Shown: positions 34,478 to 43,019 of the stretch, one piece after another
Layout: each line of letters begins with the position of its first letter
Position numbering within the stretch: the first letter of the stretch is position 1
Assembly (NCBI GenBank): GCA_047639555.1
Contig: JBLIOE010000001.1
Coordinates: forward strand, 216,631 to 280,630
Source of the DNA: JAJRXC01 sp047639555
Lineage (GTDB): Bacteria > Actinomycetota > Acidimicrobiia > Acidimicrobiales > Aldehydirespiratoraceae
DNA: 64,000 bases
Reading direction: 5' to 3'
Notes under the pieces: generated by a model
Seen by the model: only the letters and a program-made list of their open reading frames with translations
Told to the model about the DNA's origin: nothing
Databases searched by the model: none
Translations under genes and position numbers: made by a program

Positions 34478-35520
34478 GCAACGCGCCTCCACAACTCACT
34501 GACGTCGCCCGGCAGGTCGATCTCGCCCTGGCGATGATCTTCGCCGAGGAGCGCGAAACGTGGAGTCGCCTCGATCCAGAGATCGACGTTCCCTTGGGCG
34601 ACCTCGAAGACTTCGTGGCCGGTGGCGGCAAACGAATCCGCCCCGCGTACTGCCACTGGGGCTGGGTTACCGCGGGCGGCGACCCGTCCGGCGAAGGCGC
34701 GATCCCCGGTGGATGCGCACTCGAACTCCTCCACGCGTTTGCGCTCATCCACGACGATGTCATGGACGGCTCGCCGACTCGACGTGGATCACCCACGGTT
34801 TGGGCTCGTTTTATTCGGCGACACGAGGCCGGCGAGTGGCAAGGCGAAGGACGCCGCTTCGGCGAGGCGGTAGCCATCCTTATCGGCGATATCGCAATGG
34901 TCATGGCGGATCGTCGCCTCAGCCACGCCAACCCCGGCGTTCGTGATGTTTGGGACACCCTTCGCACGGAGCTCAACATGGGCCAATACCTCGATGTCTT
35001 GGGCACCGCCCAGGGCGCCGTCACCGCTGAGGGAGCGCGCACGATCATGCGCAACAAGACCGCGGGCTACACGATCGCACGGCCACTGCAGCTCGGAGCG
35101 GCACTCGCGGGGCGGCCCGACCTCGCCGCCGATCTCGAAGCGCACGGCATGCCCCTCGGCATCGCGTTCCAGCTGCGCGACGACATGCTCGGGGCATTTG
35201 GCGACAGCGAACGAACCGGCAAACCCGTGGGCGACGATCTCAGCGAAGGCAAACCCACCGTGTTGCTCGCTCTCGCTCGCGAAGCAGCCGACTTGGCCCA
35301 GCTCGCCATCCTCGACAAGGTCGGCGGCCCAATCGGTGCCGACGACATCGCTTCGATCCAGCAGGTCATGGTCGACACCGGCGCCGTCGCAAAGAGTGAA
35401 GCCGAGACCGAGGAACTCCTGGCCGAAGCGCTGGCCGCCATCGATGGTCTACCCGACCACAACGACAGTCGTGACGCCCTCCGGGCGCTGGCCGACTATG
35501 TCGTCGAAAGAGACACGTAG
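34474..35520 (+). CDS. Polyprenyl (geranylgeranyl-type) diphosphate synthase
   Basis: 348 aa trans-isoprenyl diphosphate synthase. The first Asp-rich motif is HDDVMD (about 91-96), preceded by AGGGKRIRPAYCHWG, and the second is FQLRDDMLGAFGD (about 232). It condenses isopentenyl diphosphate onto allylic substrates for carotenoid, quinone or membrane lipid precursors. Chain length is not evident. The GTG start overlaps the xseB stop (GTGA), making a xseA-xseB-synthase string of coupled genes. Confidence 0.94.
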   Translation: MSNAPPQLTDVARQVDLALAMIFAEERETWSRLDPEIDVPLGDLEDFVAGGGKRIRPAYCHWGWVTAGGDPSGEGAIPGGCALELLHAFALIHDDVMDGSPTRRGSPTVWARFIRRHEAGEWQGEGRRFGEAVAILIGDIAMVMADRRLSHANPGVRDVWDTLRTELNMGQYLDVLGTAQGAVTAEGARTIMRNKTAGYTIARPLQLGAALAGRPDLAADLEAHGMPLGIAFQLRDDMLGAFGDSERTGKPVGDDLSEGKPTVLLALAREAADLAQLAILDKVGGPIGADDIASIQQVMVDTGAVAKSEAETEELLAEALAAIDGLPDHNDSRDALRALADYVVERDT

Positions 35521-35524
35521 CCCG

Positions 35525-35623
35525 ATGCTCGACATGCGCTCACGATCCCAGTTCGCGATCCTCTTCGGAGGAATCGCGGCGATGCTGCTCATCGCCCTCG
35601 TCGTACGAACAATCGGCGGCTAG
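35525..35623 (+). CDS. Small single-span membrane protein, 32 aa
   Basis: A 32-aa frame starting four bases after the polyprenyl synthase stop: a basic start (MLDMRSRSQ) and one hydrophobic helix (AILFGGIAAMLLIALVV). It ends 47 bp before prfC. No family is recognisable and there is no strong ribosome-binding site; the position and clean transmembrane pattern are the only support. It may be chance. Confidence 0.4.
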   Translation: MLDMRSRSQFAILFGGIAAMLLIALVVRTIGG

Positions 35624-35670
35624 GTCCGTTTTCGGCACGGGGCCATCGCCTCGGCCCATAGCCTGCACAC

Positions 35671-37251
35671 ATGGCCGATCCCGTCTCCGAGGCTGCCCGC
35701 CGCCGAACCTTCGCGATCATTTCCCACCCTGACGCGGGCAAGACCACCCTCACGGAGAAGTTCCTTCTCTATGGCGGTGCGCTCACCACCGGCGCCGGTT
35801 CGGTGAAGGCGAAGGGTGATCGTCGTTCGGCTACCTCGGACTGGATGGAACTCGAGCAACAGCGCGGCATCTCGATCACCTCCACCGTGCTGCAGTTTCC
35901 GTACCGCGGCCATGTTCTGAACCTGCTCGACACCCCCGGTCACCGCGATTTCTCCGAAGACACTTACCGGGTGCTCGCCGCAACCGACGCCGCGATCATG
36001 GTGCTCGATGGCTCCAAAGGCATCGAAGCCCAAACGCGCAAGCTCTTCGAGGTTTGCCGCGACCGCGAGATCCCGATCGTCACGTTCATCAACAAGTGGG
36101 ACCGGCCGTCACTCGATCCGCTCGCACTGCTCGATGAGATCGAGGATCAGCTCGTGCTCGAGCCGGTCCCGATGAGTTGGCCCGTCGGCGACGGCGACAA
36201 GTTTCGCGGCGTCATCGACCGCAACAAGAACGAGTTCGTTCGTTATACCCGCACCGCCCGCGGCGCAACCGAGGCACCGGAAGAGATCGTCTCAGCCGAA
36301 CAGGCCGCCGAAGAAGAAGGCAAACTTTGGGTCGAGGCCACCGAAGGCGTCGAGCTCCTCGACACCGTTGGTCGTGTCTTCGATCAAGAAAGATTTGAGG
36401 CCGGCGAGCTTTCACCCGTCTTCTTCGGTTCGGCGCTCACAAACTTCGGCGTGCGCTTAATCCTCGACGCGATGGTCGACCTGGTGCCTTCGCCGCAGCC
36501 TCGAATCGATCGGGCGGGCAACACCCGGCCGATCGACGAGCCCTTCTCTGGTCTGGTCTTCAAGGTGCAGGCCAACACCGACAAGAATCATCGTGACCGC
36601 GTGGCTTTCATGCGGGTCTGTTCCGGTCGCTTCGAACGCGGCATGGTCGTCACTCACGGCCCGACCGGTAAGCCGTTCGCCACGAAATACGCCCAATCCG
36701 TCAGCGGCCGAGAGCGGGTGACGGTGGAAGAAGCGTTTCCCGGTGATGTCGTCGGTCTCGTGAACGCCAACGAGTTTCGCGTCGGCGATTCCGTGTGGGT
36801 CGACAATGAAGTTGTCTGGCCGGAGATGCCCGCGTTCGCACCGGCCCATTTCCGGGTGGCCCGCACACTTGACACCTCGCGCTCGAAGCAGTTCCGCAGT
36901 GGCATCACCCAGCTCGATGAAGAGGGTGTCATCCAAGTGCTCCGGGAGCCCGACGTCGGCGATCAGGCCCCCATCCTCGCGGCCGTTGGTCCGTTGCAGT
37001 TTGAGGTCGCCCAGCATCGTCTCGAGAACGAGTTCGGCGCCCCGGTCGAGCTCAACGCCGTCAGCTGGACCGTCGCCCGAGTGACCGACGCCGAATCGGC
37101 CGAGATACTCCGCGGCATGCCCGGCGTCACGGTGGCCGCCCGTTCCGACGGCGAACTCCTCGCCCTCTTTGAGAGCCCGTACTGGCTCCAGCGACTTGAG
37201 GCGGACAAACCCGAACTCCGGCTCGACAAGATGATCGCCGAGGGAACCTGA
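35671..37251 (+). CDS. prfC: Peptide chain release factor 3
   Basis: 526 aa translational GTPase that recycles RF1/RF2. G1 is SHPDAGKTTLTEK, the switch region EQQRGISITSTVLQF, G3 LLDTPGHRDFSEDTYR and G4 INKWDR. The C-terminal domains 2 and 3 contain VFKVQANTDKNHRDRVAFMR and FEVAQHRLENEFGAPVE, which separate RF3 from EF-G. The ATG at 35671 fits the family. The next gene follows by two bases. Confidence 0.97.
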   Translation: MADPVSEAARRRTFAIISHPDAGKTTLTEKFLLYGGALTTGAGSVKAKGDRRSATSDWMELEQQRGISITSTVLQFPYRGHVLNLLDTPGHRDFSEDTYRVLAATDAAIMVLDGSKGIEAQTRKLFEVCRDREIPIVTFINKWDRPSLDPLALLDEIEDQLVLEPVPMSWPVGDGDKFRGVIDRNKNEFVRYTRTARGATEAPEEIVSAEQAAEEEGKLWVEATEGVELLDTVGRVFDQERFEAGELSPVFFGSALTNFGVRLILDAMVDLVPSPQPRIDRAGNTRPIDEPFSGLVFKVQANTDKNHRDRVAFMRVCSGRFERGMVVTHGPTGKPFATKYAQSVSGRERVTVEEAFPGDVVGLVNANEFRVGDSVWVDNEVVWPEMPAFAPAHFRVARTLDTSRSKQFRSGITQLDEEGVIQVLREPDVGDQAPILAAVGPLQFEVAQHRLENEFGAPVELNAVSWTVARVTDAESAEILRGMPGVTVAARSDGELLALFESPYWLQRLEADKPELRLDKMIAEGT

Positions 37252-37253
37252 GC

Positions 37254-37940
37254 ATGCGGCGGGCGCTCAGCACGCTCGTTGCCGCCGCGATCATCGCGGT
37301 CACGCTGGCGCTCACAGCTGGTGAGGCCAGCGCCTGTTCGTGCGTAGGATTTACTGATCAGCAAGCCTTCGACGCGGCTGACACAGTCTTCCTCGGCGAG
37401 TTCGCCGACTACGCCTACGAAGAAGACTCCGACGGCGATGGCGAGGTGGCCAGCGACGACCCCGCCTTCTGGACCTTCGACGTTCGCGAGGTCTTCAAGG
37501 GCGAAGCGCGTGAGACCGAGCGGATCACTTCAGCCGTTTCCGGGGCGAGCTGCGGGATAGAGATTTCGAAGGTCGGGACGTTCTACGTCTTCGCCAACAA
37601 CCGGGCCGACACGCTCAAGGCCGGACTGTGCGGCGGTACGCGCGCGGCCGACGCCACGCCGCTCGTTCTGGACACGTCCATCGCTGGGTACGCACCTATT
37701 GTCGAGGAGCCAGAGCCGCCGTCATCCACCGCTCCGCCTTCCAGCGCGCCACCCATTCCATCTTCGGTCCCTAAAGCATCCGCGCCCGAAGATGAAGTGA
37801 TCGATCAGTTCAGTGGCGGCACGTTCTTCGTCGTCGGCTTTATCACTGTCGGCATCCTCGGAGCGATTGCCGCCGCCCGTCTCGCCAAACGGGCTCGAGA
37901 CGCAAGTGATCGTGAATGGCGAGCACAAGACGACGAGTAG
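37254..37940 (+). CDS. Exported, C-terminally anchored protein with NTR/TIMP-like cysteine motif
   Basis: 228 aa. A Sec signal peptide is followed at once by a CSCVGF motif and AFDAADTVFLGEF, the pattern of bacterial netrin/TIMP-like (NTR) domains, and later paired cysteines (SGASCGIEIS, KAGLCGG). A Pro/Ser-rich linker (about 143-175) leads to one transmembrane helix (about 188-210) and a basic cytoplasmic tail, so it is probably displayed at the cell surface. Function is unknown. It starts two bases after prfC and ends 13 bp before the SDR gene. Confidence 0.82.
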   Translation: MRRALSTLVAAAIIAVTLALTAGEASACSCVGFTDQQAFDAADTVFLGEFADYAYEEDSDGDGEVASDDPAFWTFDVREVFKGEARETERITSAVSGASCGIEISKVGTFYVFANNRADTLKAGLCGGTRAADATPLVLDTSIAGYAPIVEEPEPPSSTAPPSSAPPIPSSVPKASAPEDEVIDQFSGGTFFVVGFITVGILGAIAAARLAKRARDASDREWRAQDDE

Positions 37941-37953
37941 TAGCAAGACGCTT

Positions 37954-38787
37954 ATGGATCTCGCTGGACGTACTGCTGTTGTCACCGGAGCCGCTGGAGG
38001 CATCGGCCTCGCACTCACCGAGCGGCTGGTTGCGGCCGGCATGTCGGTGGTGATGGCCGACATCGAAGAAGAGACGCTCGCCCGAGAAGCGACCCGGCTC
38101 GAAAGCGACGGGGCGAGCGTGCTCGGCGTTCTGACCGATGTCCGGGATTCCGACGCGGTTGAGGCGCTGCGTGACCAGGCCCTCTCGGTCTACGGATCAG
38201 TGCATGTGCTGTGCAACAACGCAGGTGTCGCGCCGGGCGGTCCGATGGCGGAAACGACGCCAGCCGATTGGCGGTGGACCGTCGACGTGAACATTCTCGG
38301 TGTCGCCTACGGCGTCACCGCGTTCACCCAGCTCTTTCTGGACCAGGGCGAAGGTCACATCGTGAACACCGCGAGCGAGGCGGGCCTCGTCACCAACGCC
38401 CACCTCGGGATGTATTGCGCCACCAAACACGCAGTGGTGGGGATGAGCGAGTCGCTCTGGCGCGAGGTGCATCCGCAAGGCGTGGGTGTGTCGGTCCTCT
38501 GTCCAAATCTGGTCGACACGAAGATCTTCGAGAGCGAACGAAACCGTACCGATGGCGTCGCCCTCAAACCTGAAGCGGCAGCGGCCATCGCGCCGATGCG
38601 GGAGATGCTGAGCGCCGTGGGTATGAGCCCGGCGACGGCTGCGGATGTGGTGCACGAAGCGGTTGTGGGCGACCGCTTCTGGGTTCTGACTCACGAAGTT
38701 ACGTTGCCAGCTGCCATTCGTCGCTTCGACGATCTGCAGGGCGGGCGCAACCCCAGCGACCCCTACGAAGGCCTCATCGGCGGTTAG
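37954..38787 (+). CDS. SDR family NAD(P)-dependent oxidoreductase
   Basis: 277 aa classical SDR. The cofactor motif is VVTGAAGGIGLAL (about 10-22), followed by NNAG, Ser in VNTASEAG, the YCATK catalytic pair and PNLVDTK. An Asp after the second strand (MADIEEET) suggests NAD rather than NADP. ATG 37954 directly precedes the Rossmann strand; the frame is open further upstream inside the previous gene. It is related to the truncated SDR at the left edge. It lies upstream of the P450-ferredoxin pair and may oxidise an alcohol made by the P450 (inference). Confidence 0.93.
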   Translation: MDLAGRTAVVTGAAGGIGLALTERLVAAGMSVVMADIEEETLAREATRLESDGASVLGVLTDVRDSDAVEALRDQALSVYGSVHVLCNNAGVAPGGPMAETTPADWRWTVDVNILGVAYGVTAFTQLFLDQGEGHIVNTASEAGLVTNAHLGMYCATKHAVVGMSESLWREVHPQGVGVSVLCPNLVDTKIFESERNRTDGVALKPEAAAAIAPMREMLSAVGMSPATAADVVHEAVVGDRFWVLTHEVTLPAAIRRFDDLQGGRNPSDPYEGLIGG

Positions 38788-38908
38788 GCCACGCCAAAAT
38801 CATGGTGTGAGATCCGTCACAAACACTGGACTTCTGCCGACTAGGAAGGCCTAGACTTACGGTGTAAACCTCTTTTGGTTCGCGCCGCCGCACTCCCTTG
38901 GAGCAGTA
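38788..38908 (+). promoter_or_regulatory. Probable promoter/operator region of P450 operon
   Basis: The 121-bp gap between the SDR stop and the P450 start carries a small inverted repeat, CTAGG-AAGG-CCTAG (38841-38854), about 55 bp upstream of the ATG, and a GGAG ribosome-binding site just before the start. I cannot identify a definite -10/-35 pair. The repeat could be an operator. Confidence 0.35.
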
Positions 38909-40153
38909 ATGCCTGACGTTCCCCGCCCACCCGTAAAGGACTGGGCTACCGATTTCGATCACACGCACCCTGACTACGCCGCTGATGCGCCGCAGATCTG
39001 GGACGACTTGCGCGAGACTTGTCCCGTTGCTCACACCGAACGTTTTGGCGGCGCATGGCTGCCCACCCGCCACGAAGACGTCGCTCGGATTGCCAAGGAC
39101 CCGGAGAACTTCAGTTCGCAGGGCATCATCGTCACCGATTGGCGGCCCGACGTGCCCGCGCCGATGGGTTACGCCCCTCCGATCACGTCCGATCCCCCGT
39201 TCCATGCCATCGCCCGCCGCCTGCTCCTCGAGTTCTTCTCACCGAAGGCCATCGACGGCTGGGAACAGACGGCTCGCCAGACCTGCCGCGACCTGATCGC
39301 CGAGATCAAGGCGAGCGGCGCCACCGAGTTCGACGCCGCCACGCAGTACGCGCAGCACATCCCGGTTCGAGTGATTGCCGACATGCTCGACCTACCCCGT
39401 GAAGACGGCGACAAGTTCCGCACCTTCATCCATCGGATCCTTTCGGAGCCGGGGCAGAATTCCGTCGCCGAGGGAGACACGCTCTTCGACTACCTCGAAG
39501 CCAAGGTCACGGCACGGCGAGAGAACCTCGGCGATGACCTGATCTCCTATCTTTGCCAGGCCGATATCGAAGGCATGGCGCTTCTCGATGAGCACGTTGG
39601 CGGCACAATTGGGCTGCTGATCATCGCTGGCATCGACACCACTTGGTCGGGCATCGGCTCGAGCATCTGGCACATGGCCCAGCATCCCGAAGACCGCGAA
39701 CGATGGACCAACGACCCCGACGTTCGCCCCTTCGCGCTTGAAGAATTCCTGCGGTTCTATGCGCCGGTCACGATGGCCCGACTCGTTGCCCAAGAGGTTG
39801 AAGTCGGCGGCTGCCCGATGAAGCCCGGCGACTGGACACTCCTGCCGTTCCCCGCCGCGAATCGCGATCCCGAAGCGTTCGAAGACGCCGACAAGTTCAT
39901 CATCGATCGTCAACGCAACCGCCATGCGGCCTTCGGCCTCGGCATTCATCGCTGCGTGGGATCAAACCTCGCCCGTATGGAAATGCGCGTCGCGATTGAA
40001 GAGTGGATGGATGCGTTCCCCGACTTCGAGCTGGCCGATCCGGACAACGTCGTGTTCTCGACCGGTCAGGTGCGCGGCCCTCGCGAGATGACTGTTCGTA
40101 TTCCGGCCGAACCCGTCGCCGTCGGGGCAGCCACCGCCGAGACAGTGGAATAG
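38909..40153 (+). CDS. Cytochrome P450
   Basis: 414 aa soluble bacterial P450. The I-helix segment is GLLIIAGIDTTWSGIG (about 233-248), the E-x-x-R is in LEEFLRF, and the heme-binding loop FGLGIHRCVGSNLARME carries the Cys ligand (about 352). It hydroxylates a small or lipid substrate using electrons from a ferredoxin, very likely the one encoded 10 bp downstream. A GGAG ribosome-binding site precedes the ATG. Substrate is unknown; the neighbouring SDR suggests further oxidation of the product. Confidence 0.96.
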   Translation: MPDVPRPPVKDWATDFDHTHPDYAADAPQIWDDLRETCPVAHTERFGGAWLPTRHEDVARIAKDPENFSSQGIIVTDWRPDVPAPMGYAPPITSDPPFHAIARRLLLEFFSPKAIDGWEQTARQTCRDLIAEIKASGATEFDAATQYAQHIPVRVIADMLDLPREDGDKFRTFIHRILSEPGQNSVAEGDTLFDYLEAKVTARRENLGDDLISYLCQADIEGMALLDEHVGGTIGLLIIAGIDTTWSGIGSSIWHMAQHPEDRERWTNDPDVRPFALEEFLRFYAPVTMARLVAQEVEVGGCPMKPGDWTLLPFPAANRDPEAFEDADKFIIDRQRNRHAAFGLGIHRCVGSNLARMEMRVAIEEWMDAFPDFELADPDNVVFSTGQVRGPREMTVRIPAEPVAVGAATAETVE

Positions 40154-40163
40154 AGTCAACATC

Positions 40164-40361
40164 GTGAAGATCAAGTACGACCGCGACGCCTGCCAAGGCC
40201 ACAACCGTTGTTACATGCTCGCCCCTGAGCTGTTCGACACCGATGACGAGGGCTACGCAATCCTGCTCGTCGACGGCACCATTCCGGCTGAGCTCGAAGA
40301 GAAGGCGCAACTCGCCGCCGACAACTGCCCCGAGTTTGCGATCGAGATCGTCAACGACTGA
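40164..40361 (+). CDS. Ferredoxin, [3Fe-4S] type
   Basis: 65 aa electron carrier. The cluster motif is C-x2-H-x2-C (ACQGHNRC) followed by the distal C-P in DNCPEFAI; His in place of the second Cys is typical of actinobacterial P450 ferredoxins. It lies 10 bp after the P450 gene, so it is the probable redox partner. No ferredoxin reductase gene is visible in the window. Confidence 0.95.
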   Translation: MKIKYDRDACQGHNRCYMLAPELFDTDDEGYAILLVDGTIPAELEEKAQLAADNCPEFAIEIVND

Positions 40362-40376
40362 GCGCCTCTCCGGCCC

Positions 40377-41369
40377 TCACAAACCGTAGGGCTGAACAAT
40401 CTGGCGATGCGCGGCCCGAAGCGGCTGCGGGTCGCCAGTTCGGACCGCCACCTGAAGGCATGCGTCCACGAACTTGATGGTGTGGTCCTCTCGTGTCGCG
40501 GCCGCCTGCCCCGCGAGGGCAGCGGTGTCGAAACGCCGGATCGATTCGTCGGCATCGTCGTCGTCGGGAGGGGGTTCAACAACATCGAATCCGATGAGCG
40601 CGGCCCCAACGAACCCGGCGACCACAGCTTCCAGCTCACGGGCGCTCGCATCGTCGAGGTGCGCGAGTAAAACCCTGGCCATCGACGAGACCGTGACTCC
40701 ATGAAGGAGCGCGAAGGCGTTCAACCCGTTGTTTCGTTCGAAAGCAAACGCGGCCTTCACCGCGAGAACATCGAGCGTTGACGCGGGGTCCGGCGACGGG
40801 GCGAGCGCCGCCATTCCGACCCGAAAACCTTCCGTCTCGGCCGCCGCAGCGAGGGTAACGGTGAGCAAACCATCCGAGCGTTGCTCCGGGTCGAGCCGGC
40901 CCAACATCGCGAGCCACTGATCGGCGGTCGAACCACCATCGAGCTGTTTGGGGCTTCGAACCCCCGCCCCACCGTTTCGCCAGTAGTGGACAGCCACCGC
41001 CAGTTCGCGCCGCTGCACGGCCGATCCACCACCGTTTGCCTCGGCTCGTTCGAGACCCCGTACCGCATGCGCCACACGAAGCAAGCCGTGACCGGCGAGA
41101 TTGCCCGCCAGAGGCACCAGCGTCGTCAGTTGTGGCTGAAGCCAGCTGCGCCAGTCGTCGGGGGCGGGGGCGACCTGGCGCCGCGACGGTTCGAGCCGCG
41201 ACTCGTAGGCCGCAACAAACGCCCCGATCGCGTCCGCCTGACCCATCGACACGAGTGCTTCGGCCGCCATCGGTCCGTGGTTCGCAAGACCACCGCCATA
41301 GTGGTCATCGGCGGCGAGAAAAATTTTAAGGGCGTCGCCGTACGTCATCGTGGTCGAGGTTGACTCCAT
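40377..41369 (-). CDS. Questin-oxidase-like protein
   Basis: 330 aa, mostly alpha-helical. The N-terminal LANHGPMAAEALVSMG segment, GNLAGHGLLRVAHAVRGLE and a C-terminal EDHTIKFVDACLQ helix match the questin oxidase-like family (fungal members oxidatively open anthraquinone rings). It is divergent from soxR with only 39 bp between start codons, a geometry that suggests it is the SoxR target. Soluble, with no signal peptide. The real substrate is unknown; a quinone or redox-cycling compound is inferred from context. Confidence 0.8.
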   Translation of the reverse strand: MESTSTTMTYGDALKIFLAADDHYGGGLANHGPMAAEALVSMGQADAIGAFVAAYESRLEPSRRQVAPAPDDWRSWLQPQLTTLVPLAGNLAGHGLLRVAHAVRGLERAEANGGGSAVQRRELAVAVHYWRNGGAGVRSPKQLDGGSTADQWLAMLGRLDPEQRSDGLLTVTLAAAAETEGFRVGMAALAPSPDPASTLDVLAVKAAFAFERNNGLNAFALLHGVTVSSMARVLLAHLDDASARELEAVVAGFVGAALIGFDVVEPPPDDDDADESIRRFDTAALAGQAAATREDHTIKFVDACLQVAVRTGDPQPLRAAHRQIVQPYGL

Positions 41370-41385
41370 GGGTTCTGGTCTATCT

Positions 41386-41403
41386 CTTCAAGTAAGGTGG
41401 AAG
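41386..41403. promoter_or_regulatory. Candidate SoxR box
   Basis: The 18-bp sequence CTTCAAGTAAGGTGGAAG lies between the divergent soxR and questin-oxidase-like genes. Its left half matches the enterobacterial SoxR box half CCTCAAGT in seven of eight positions; the right half is poorer, 12 of 18 overall by my alignment. Placement five bases before ATG 41409 suits MerR-family autoregulation. It needs a binding test; a chance match is possible. Confidence 0.45.
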
Positions 41404-41408
41404 TCAAG

Positions 41409-41882
41409 ATGGCGATCAGAGAGATCCACCCAGAGACGCTGACAATCGGTGAAGTTGCCGCCCGTACGGGGCTTGCCACGTCCGCGATTCGCTTCTACGA
41501 AGACAAGGGCCTGGTTACGCCGCAGCGAAGCGCCAACGGGCATCGCGCCTTCCACCGCTCCGCGATTCGGCGGCTGTCGTTCATCCTTGTGGCCCAACAA
41601 CTCGGGTATCGCCTCGACGAGATCCGCCGGCAACTCGACACTCTGCCCACCAACGACGCACCCACCGCCAACGATTGGCAACGGCTGAGCGCCCAGTTCG
41701 CGGTCGACCTCGACGATCGCATCCGACGGCTCGGGGACCTGCGTGAACGGCTCGCCGGCTGCATCGGCTGCGGCTGCCTGTCGCTCGATGTTTGCCACCT
41801 CTACAACGCCGACGACCAGGCAGCCGCCCTCGGTGTGGGTCCGAGATATCTCCTGGGCGACCAGCCCCCACAACCCACCTGA
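41409..41882 (+). CDS. soxR: Redox-sensitive transcriptional activator SoxR
   Basis: 157 aa MerR-family protein from ATG 41409 (a GTG four codons upstream is an alternative). The helix-turn-helix is LTIGEVAARTGLATSAIRFY, and the [2Fe-2S] ligands are C-x2-C-x-C-x5-C in CIGCGCLSLDVC (about 117-128), the defining SoxR motif. In actinobacteria SoxR answers redox-cycling quinones and phenazines. It is divergent from a questin-oxidase-like gene and next to the P450-ferredoxin pair, so it probably controls local quinone-handling enzymes (inference). Confidence 0.95.
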   Translation: MAIREIHPETLTIGEVAARTGLATSAIRFYEDKGLVTPQRSANGHRAFHRSAIRRLSFILVAQQLGYRLDEIRRQLDTLPTNDAPTANDWQRLSAQFAVDLDDRIRRLGDLRERLAGCIGCGCLSLDVCHLYNADDQAAALGVGPRYLLGDQPPQPT

Positions 41883-41925
41883 CTGGATCCGTCACGCTCG
41901 CGTTGCATCCCCTACGCTCCGACTC

Positions 41926-42963
41926 GTGCGCATCCAAAAGTTCACGACAACCGAAGCATTCATCGCGATCGACCTGGCCGACGCCGAAGCATCCTCGGGC
42001 CCGGTTCGCTGGGCGAGAAAGGTGCTGCAAGGCGGCGCCCAGGATCTCGCGCGGTCACAGACCTACACCTACGCCATTCTCGGCATGAAGCGCGGTGGCG
42101 CCTCGGCCGGCATCAGCGCCGAAGGACCCGACCGGGCGGTAGCCATTGCCGCCTTCGTCGAAGAGGCTGGCGCCATGGTGGCCGACAGCTCGTACCTCGC
42201 CGATGCCGCCAAGGGAGTCGCCGAGACCGATCTCGCACCATTGCGCGACGGCGACGAACGCGACACCGCGCGTCTCGCCGGTGAAGGCCCCACGTTTGTC
42301 GACCAGTGCGAGGGCTTGAGCGTCGCAGTTTCAGCTCACCACACGGCCGCCGGGCTCGACGGGAAGACTGTCGCGATCGAAGGCTTTGGCGTGACCGGGC
42401 CCGCCATCGCCGCCGCCGCTATCGAACGCGGGGCAACGATTTCTGCGATCTCCACCGCCACCGGCACGGTCACCTCGGCCGACGGTTTCTCCGCCGCGGC
42501 CCTGGCCGACGGCTGGGCCGCCGCGGGCGCTGATCTTGTCAACGATCTCGGCGAGGTCGGCGACGCGAAGGCCATCTTCGGGTCGGGTGCCGCCGTCTGG
42601 TTCGTTGGCTCCAAGATGGGAATCGTCGACCACGAAGTTGCCGCTCAAATCGGTGAAGCAAGCGCGGTCGTGTCGTCCGGTCGGGTTGCGCTCACCGCAC
42701 GCGCCCTCGCCGTTCTCCGCCGCGGCGGAGTGGCCGTCCCGGCCGACTTCCTCTCGCTCGCCGGGTCAACCCTCGCCCTCTGGGGTGACGCCAACCGCAC
42801 CGAGGCCGAGATCCTTGCCGGCATCAGCGAAGACATCGGCGACATGACCGCCGAGTTCAAGAGCCACGACGACGGCCCGTTCCTCGCCGCCTGTTTCGAA
42901 GCAGAATCGTTCCTGTCCGGGTGGCAAGAAACGCTGCCGTTCGGACGCCCACTCGCCCCGTAG
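41926..42963 (+). CDS. Glu/Leu/Phe/Val dehydrogenase-like protein with altered substrate site
   Basis: 345 aa from the GTG at 41926; the frame is open upstream but overlaps soxR. The N-terminal part (MTYK-like TYTYAILGMKRGG) and the Rossmann motif VAIEGFGVTGPAIAAAAIE (about 147-165) match the glutamate/leucine dehydrogenase superfamily, as does VPADFLSLAGSTLALW near the end. The usual GG-x-K-GG substrate loop reads GGASAGI, so the catalytic or binding lysine is absent. It may use another substrate or be non-catalytic. A 43-bp gap follows soxR. Confidence 0.82.
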   Translation: MRIQKFTTTEAFIAIDLADAEASSGPVRWARKVLQGGAQDLARSQTYTYAILGMKRGGASAGISAEGPDRAVAIAAFVEEAGAMVADSSYLADAAKGVAETDLAPLRDGDERDTARLAGEGPTFVDQCEGLSVAVSAHHTAAGLDGKTVAIEGFGVTGPAIAAAAIERGATISAISTATGTVTSADGFSAAALADGWAAAGADLVNDLGEVGDAKAIFGSGAAVWFVGSKMGIVDHEVAAQIGEASAVVSSGRVALTARALAVLRRGGVAVPADFLSLAGSTLALWGDANRTEAEILAGISEDIGDMTAEFKSHDDGPFLAACFEAESFLSGWQETLPFGRPLAP

Positions 42964-42964
42964 G

Positions 42965-43004
42965 CAACGATCGCACTACATTCGCTCCAACGAACTGATC
43001 GTTG
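42965..43004. promoter_or_regulatory. 8-bp inverted repeat upstream of solute-binding lipoprotein
   Basis: CAACGATC and GATCGTTG form a perfect inverted repeat with a 24-bp spacer, between the dehydrogenase-like stop and the lipoprotein ribosome-binding site. It could be an operator or a loose terminator of the upstream gene. There is no T-run. Confidence 0.35.
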
Positions 43005-43019
43005 TTCATTGGGGGATTC

